This document shows positions 61,101 to 64,000 of a stretch of DNA of 64,000 nt, in pieces (position 1 is the first letter of the stretch; each line of letters starts with the position of its first letter). Location: assembly GCA_944474755.1 (NCBI GenBank), contig OX104124.1, positions 44,407,342 through 44,471,341 of the forward strand. The letters are read 5' to 3'. The position numbers were made by a program, and so were the translations under genes. This DNA comes from Limnoperna fortunei (taxonomy: Eukaryota; Mollusca; Bivalvia; Mytilida; Modiolidae). The notes below the pieces were generated by a model, which worked only from the letters and a program-made list of their open reading frames with translations, ran no database searches and had not been told where the DNA came from.

Positions 61101-63862
61101 GTATATTGTCTGCTTCAATTTTTTATGGTTTTTGAGTTATATTGAAAACAAAATTTAGCCGAAACCTGTCAAGGGCCATAACCTCGAAAACGGTTTGTCG
61201 CACAGTTTTCAACATATTATATCAAATGTAGATCTCAATGAGAGAAACATTTTTCTGATATATTGTCTGCTTCAATTTTTTTATAGTTTTTGAGTTATAT
61301 TGAAAACAAAATTTAACTGAAACCTGTCAAGGGCCATAACCTCGAAAACGGTTTGTCTGACAGTTTTCGACAATTTATATCAAATGTAGATCTCAATGAG
61401 AGGAACATTTTTCTGCTATATTGTCTGCTTCAATATTTTATTGTTTTTGAGTTATATTGAAAACAAAATTTAGCCGAAACCTGTCAAGGGCCATAACCTC
61501 GAAAACTGTTTGTCGCACAGTTTTCAACCCTTTATATCAAATGTAGATCTCAATGAGAGGAACATTTTTCTAGTATATTGTCTGCTTCAATTTTTTATGG
61601 TTTTTGAGTTATATTGAAAACAAAATTTAGCCGAAACCTGTCAAGGGCCATAACCTCGAAAACGGTTTGTCGCACAGTTTTCAACATATTATATCAAATG
61701 TAGATCTCAATGAGAGAAACATTTTTCTGATATATTGTCTGCTTCAATTTTTTTATAGTTTTTGAGTTATATTGAAAACAAAATTTAACTGAAACCTGTC
61801 AAGGGCCATAACCTCGAAAACGGTTTGTCTGACAGTTTTCGACAATTTATATCAAATGTAGATCTCAATGAGAGGAACATTTTTCTGTTATATTGTCTGC
61901 TTCAATATTTTATTGTTTTTGAGTTATATTGAAAACAAAATTTAGCTGAAACCTGTCAAGGGCCATAACCTCCAAAACGGTTTGTCGCACAGTTTTCAAC
62001 CCTATATATCAAATGTATATCTCAATGAGAGGAACATTTTTCTAGTTTATTGTCTGCTTCAATTTTTTATGGTTTTTGAGTTATATTGAATACAAAATTT
62101 AGCCGAAACCTGTCAAGGGCCATAACCTCGAAAACGGTTTGTCGCACAGTTTTCAACAAATTATATCAAATGTAGATCTCAATGAGAGAAACATTTTTCT
62201 GATATATTGTCTGCTTCAATTTTTTATGATTTTTGAGTTGTATTGAAAACAAAATTTAACTGCAACCTGTCAAGGGCCATAACCTCGAAAACGGTTTGTC
62301 GCACAGTTTTCAACCAAATATATCAAATGTAGATCTCATTGAGAGGAACATTTTTCTGATATATTGTCTGTTTCAATTTTTTATTGTTTTTTAGATATAT
62401 TGAAAACAAAATTTCAATGGCGGCCATTTTGAAAATGGTGGACCGAAAAAAAATTTTGATCCGATATATGTAATTAGAACTCTCATATCTACTTGGAAAC
62501 TAAGTTTTGTTGAAATCGAACAACTTTGACATTTTCGACAAACATTGCGTCAAAATCGCGTTAACAGGAAGTGGATCAAAACATTTTTTTTTGCATTACG
62601 AATCATGGCCATGAGTTAGACAATTTTTCCCCACTTTAGATTTTTGATATCTGTCATGGTTTCTGAGTTTATCTGAACACAAGGTTTTTGGGTTTGGGGC
62701 AGATAACTCTGTTACTAAAAATAGATTTGTTTCGCAGGGTGACTCAGGTCGAGCCCCATCTTCGCTAGCCAAGGGTTACGATCCGATACTCTTATCTTCA
62801 CCCTTGGCAGACTGAGCCATAAAATCGTATTTCCCGCCTAGCGACATCTATCGGAATTAATCAGAAAACTTAAACTCCGCCCATATGAATTACATCGTTT
62901 TTAGCCAATCAAAAGAAAGGTATTATGCAAGTTATGTAAGAAGTAATGGCTGCGCCCAGTGACTTTCCAAAACTAATATGTGAATTATTCAAAATAGATT
63001 CTTTAACCCAAAATCAGAAGGATGCGATCGAAGCTTTAATGCAGGGAAAAGATGTTTTCGTAGGGACAAGAACGGGTAGTGGAAAATCTTTGACCTACGA
63101 ATGTATTCCGATTACACGCTGCCATGTTTGTGTTTTTCAATCGCACATGTTATCAATGCGTGATCAGTAGCATCGAGCGTTCTGATTGGACGCAGCTAGA
63201 CTCAGCTGGAACCAATAAATGCCGGTAGCGGACAGACCAAAAAATCCGGCTCAATCTGCCAAGGGTGAAGATAAGAGTATCGGATCGTAACCCTTGGCTA
63301 GCGAAGATGGTCGAGCCCAGGTAGTGTCGGTTAAGTGTGCCAAGTTTCAAAGCGATACGTCAAGACACTTTTTTGACATCTGCGGCGGAAAAGAAGAAGA
63401 ATAATAAAAATAATAATCAAAAGAAATACAGTAAGGTCTTTCCCTTGGAAAGTGGAAAGACCTTAACTATAAACTAGTTATCAAATTCTATAAATTAGAC
63501 ACAAAAGGAGTACTCTGTGAACTCAGATTTACCTAGGAACAACTTATAATAAACTTCATACGCTGTTAATTTATTGTATTTATACGTGATTGTTGCGTGT
63601 TGTATTCGTTCGTTTTATGTTAATCTGTATACAATTTAGGACTTTGGTGTTTGTTCTTGTAATTACGCACATGGTTTCCTCTGAGTAGCTTTGGGATTTT
63701 TTAAAAATTATTATGATGAACACCTGTTATCTTGAAGTAAAGAGTTCAGACCATTAACAATGAACACACCAATTATAATTAATGTTATAAAACTGTTAAA
63801 TTATTTGTTTGTAGGAAGAAAAAATTTCAGATGAATATACTCCAACTACCTATTTAGATATG
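52148..63862 (+). CDS. Rab/Ras-like small GTPase, first three coding exons (gene continues beyond the window)
   Basis: Exon 1, 52148-52158, is 11 nt: ATG GAT ACC CC, then GTAAGT. Exon 2, 53216-53282, begins after tgttacag and completes a Pro codon. It reads KFTIPVAGPQGSGKTSIVRR then IV, with donor GTGAGT in phase 0. Exon 3, 63815-63862, follows tttgtttgtag and reads EEKISDEYTPTTYLDM, with donor GTAAGT in phase 0. Residues 12-19 (GPQGSGKT) are the G1/P-loop. Thr37 in YTPT lies 18 residues after the P-loop Thr, exactly the Rab/Ras spacing for the switch I (G2) threonine. The DTAG (G3), NKxD and C-terminal exons would lie past the right edge. Small GTPases switch between GDP and GTP forms in trafficking or signalling; the exact family is not assignable from 42 residues. 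Intron 2 is ~10.5 kb and full of repeats. Confidence 0.75.
52351..52801 (-). repeat. Dispersed element with G-run and C-run ends (copy 2), in intron 1 of the GTPase gene
   Basis: Read on the minus strand it matches 28754-29227 in order: a G-run, then tcatttctgttcacgtgttt, tgggcatttttac, ctgttatctgtttt, gtaattgaggtttcctat and aacctgttaatagac, ending in a C-run and 'ctctagcctccccc'. The GGGGGGGTC/GACCCCCCC ends are inverted repeats. Confidence 0.6.
53425..53640. repeat. Relative of the 26062 inverted-repeat element, one arm only
   Basis: It shares aagaaataattcacggaggt, gtgaccatttacgtc, tatttataagataaatacgt and gcaatagctttccgt with 26056-26400 in the same order. The second arm of the foldback is missing here. 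Confidence 0.55.
54100..55075 (+). repeat. Short ~157-bp array plus unique right flank (paralogue of 60640-63375)
   Basis: Units with gtcaagggccataacc begin near 54194, 54350 and 54508, each carrying gtttgtcgcaca and tattgtctgcttcaat. They are followed by a non-repeated flank from caatggcggccattttgaaa to agtgtgccaagtttcaaagc. The same flank follows the long array at 62410 onward. At 54986-55000 the sequence tcaggtcgagctcagg is the uninterrupted counterpart of the site where the helicase-fragment element sits. Confidence 0.8.
56151..58392. mobile_element. 2.2-kb TIR element, no transposase seen
   Basis: The ends tagggacggcaaagggtaag (left) and, reversed, tagggacggtaaggggtatt (right) form inverted repeats. 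The 7-bp catcttg flanks both sides (56144-56150, 58393-58399). The host sequence on the two sides (acttattttgtcatacatct | catcttggtatttttaattg) is continuous in a paralogous stretch at 55254-55300. Inside are G-rich blocks (56919-56931; 57120-57131) belonging to another repeat (tcaggcgcgtttccaggta). No transposase frame was recognised. Confidence 0.6.
58692..59698. repeat. Tandem duplication, one copy with a full palindrome and one with half
   Basis: Copy 1 (58692-59159, 468 bp) and copy 2 (59160-59698, 539 bp) are nearly identical; both contain caagttaacatcatttaaat and ttgaaactaatacgatatat. The ~71-bp difference is one arm of a palindrome present only in copy 2. Confidence 0.85.
59370..59517. 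repeat. 148-bp palindromic element
   Basis: The left arm attattgcgagcgggcttta tgggaattagaacatggtcagacc is repeated in perfect reverse complement at the right (ggtctgaccatgttctaatt cccataaagcccgctcgcaataat). The inner part is partly paired (tttgtc.../...gacaaa) with a short unpaired centre. In copy 1 (~58900-58980) only the left arm and a few centre bases survive. The minus frame 59331-59513 reads this palindrome and is not called. Confidence 0.8.
60165..60346 (+). mobile_element. 5'-truncated SINE with 12-bp target-site duplication
   Basis: It starts in the box B region (tctcactgcaggcagggtgt) with no tRNA-like head. It contains the complete body and tail (ggggttttctccgggtactc; aaagtggcgttaaacaccat; caaacaaac). 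Direct repeats actaatatcttg at 60153-60164 and 60347-60358 prove it was inserted in this truncated form. The minus frame 60167-60400 is a shadow. Confidence 0.9.
60640..62410 (+). repeat. 157-bp tandem array with three-unit (472-bp) higher-order period
   Basis: The phrase gtcaagggcca marks unit starts at 60853, 61011, 61168, 61325, 61483, 61640, 61798, 61954, 62112 and 62269 (spacing 156-158). Unit types alternate in order: A (gtctgacagttttc, ttctgctata), B (ttttcaaccctttata, ttctagtata), C (ttcaacatattat, gagagaaacattt). Each type recurs at 471-473 bp, so the array grew by amplifying a three-unit block. Diverged units precede it from 60640. Confidence 0.9.
62905..62909 (+). promoter_or_regulatory. 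CCAAT box upstream of the captured helicase start
   Basis: The sequence ttagccaatcaaaag lies 37-41 bp before the ATG at 62946 inside the TIR element. The spacing is compatible with a proximal promoter element carried along with the gene fragment. Inference only. Confidence 0.3.
62946..63170 (+). pseudogene. N-terminal fragment of a RecQ-like DNA helicase inside a TIR element
   Basis: ATG opens 74 codons. Residues ~10-56 match the start of RecQ-like superfamily 2 helicases: a Gln-motif region (LTQNQKDAIEALMQGKDVF) and Walker A/motif I (GTRTGSGKS, residues 40-48) followed by LTYECIPI. Helicases of this family unwind DNA with ATP and run to several hundred residues. Here homology stops about residue 56 and a short unrelated tail (TRCHVCVFQSHMLSMRDQ) ends at TGA. 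Motifs Ia to VI (DEAH box etc.) are absent, so no helicase activity is expected. The fragment is either captured from a host gene or left over from internal deletion of a larger helicase-bearing element. Confidence 0.75.
63375..63814. other. End of GTPase intron 2, unannotated
   Basis: Non-coding, with a small inverted repeat (aaggtctttccctt / gaaagaccttaac, 63434-63468). It leads to the exon 3 acceptor tttgtttgtag. Confidence 0.4.
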
Positions 63863-64000
63863 GTAAGTTTTTTATTATACCTCGCGCTAGGGGGTATTAG
63901 TGAAGGGGAAGTCCGTCTCTCAGTCTGTCCGTCAGTCCGTTACACTTTCTCTTATTCGCAACTCCTCCTACACTACTGAATAGAATTTGATGAAACTTAC
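63863..64000. other. Intron 3 start of the GTPase gene
   Basis: After the donor GTAAGT the sequence runs into a common bivalve-type phrase (tacctcgcgctagggggtat then agtccgtctctcagtctgtc), probably another dispersed repeat cut by the window edge. Confidence 0.4.

Larger units (their letters stand above)
62757..63309 (+). mobile_element. 553-bp TIR element carrying the 5' end of a RecQ-like helicase gene
   Basis: The terminal inverted repeats are 62 bp with one mismatch (62757-62818 and 63248-63309), beginning catcttcgctagccaagggt. Each arm itself contains a small inverted repeat (ccaagggt / acccttgg). Direct repeats gtcgagccc flank the element (62748-62756 and 63310-63318). The duplication is 9 bp, or 7 bp if one more C/G is counted in the TIR. 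The uninterrupted site is present in the paralogous sequence at about 54986-55000. Long TIRs with a 9-bp duplication are characteristic of Mutator-like (MULE) elements; other superfamilies cannot be excluded. No transposase is encoded; the only gene-like content is the helicase fragment at 62946. Confidence 0.85.

Noticed and set aside
62946..63170. Functional helicase because of an intact Walker A
   Set aside because: Only the first ~56 residues match the family; all later motifs are missing and the element boundaries explain the truncation.

Overview
The window looks like nuclear DNA of a bivalve mollusc, most likely mussel-like. This is inferred from several things: the AT-rich, gene-poor sequence; split genes with GT-AG introns; tRNA-headed SINEs of a molluscan type; dispersed repeats built on nuclear-receptor-like AGGTCA steps and on gagttatggtc/ggccataac phrases; and a copy of the repeat carrying acgcgcgtcgggcgta. 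There are no operons, rRNA or true tRNA genes, and no CRISPR array. Exons were found by reading splice signals and frames by eye, so every multi-exon model is a prediction.

Layout. 1-1182: broken LINE ORF1 (minus). 1183-3900: non-coding, with AGGTCA repeats. 3909-7314: a six-exon secreted BRICHOS-domain gene (minus) with a TIR element in intron 3. 9489-12681: a cluster of short exons for cysteine-rich EB/EGF-like modules (minus). 14000-23600: mostly non-coding, with a SINE, a local duplication and a 47-bp minisatellite. 23635-25284: a small three-exon gene (minus). 26060-29230: an inverted-repeat element, a TIR element, a possible two-exon gene and a G/C-capped repeat. 33700-35166: two copies of a composite repeat. 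35615-37898: degenerate LINE with endonuclease and reverse transcriptase (minus). 38369-38710: 3' exon of a mucin-like gene with an arginine/tyrosine-rich tail (minus). 40666-41273: broken zinc-finger protein (minus). 41743-43855: 5'-truncated LINE (plus). 44000-47160: a SINE cluster surrounding the first two exons of a secreted protein (minus). 50586-51182: a foldback repeat packed with the palindrome atcgcgat.

52148-63862 and beyond is the 5' part of a Rab/Ras-like small GTPase gene (plus). It has an 11-nt first coding exon, an exon with the P-loop, and after a 10.5-kb intron an exon with switch I. That intron is an archive of mobile and repeated DNA: 157-bp tandem arrays (one with a three-unit higher-order period), a 2.2-kb TIR element whose empty site survives nearby, a tandem duplication with one intact and one half-lost palindrome, a 5'-truncated SINE with target duplication, and a 553-bp element with 62-bp TIRs.

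The 553-bp element (62757-63309) is the most interesting object. It carries a CCAAT box, a start codon and the first ~56 codons of a RecQ-like helicase including Walker A, and it is flanked by a 9-bp target duplication. It is either a Pack-MULE-like gene-fragment carrier or an internally deleted derivative of a helicase-encoding transposon.
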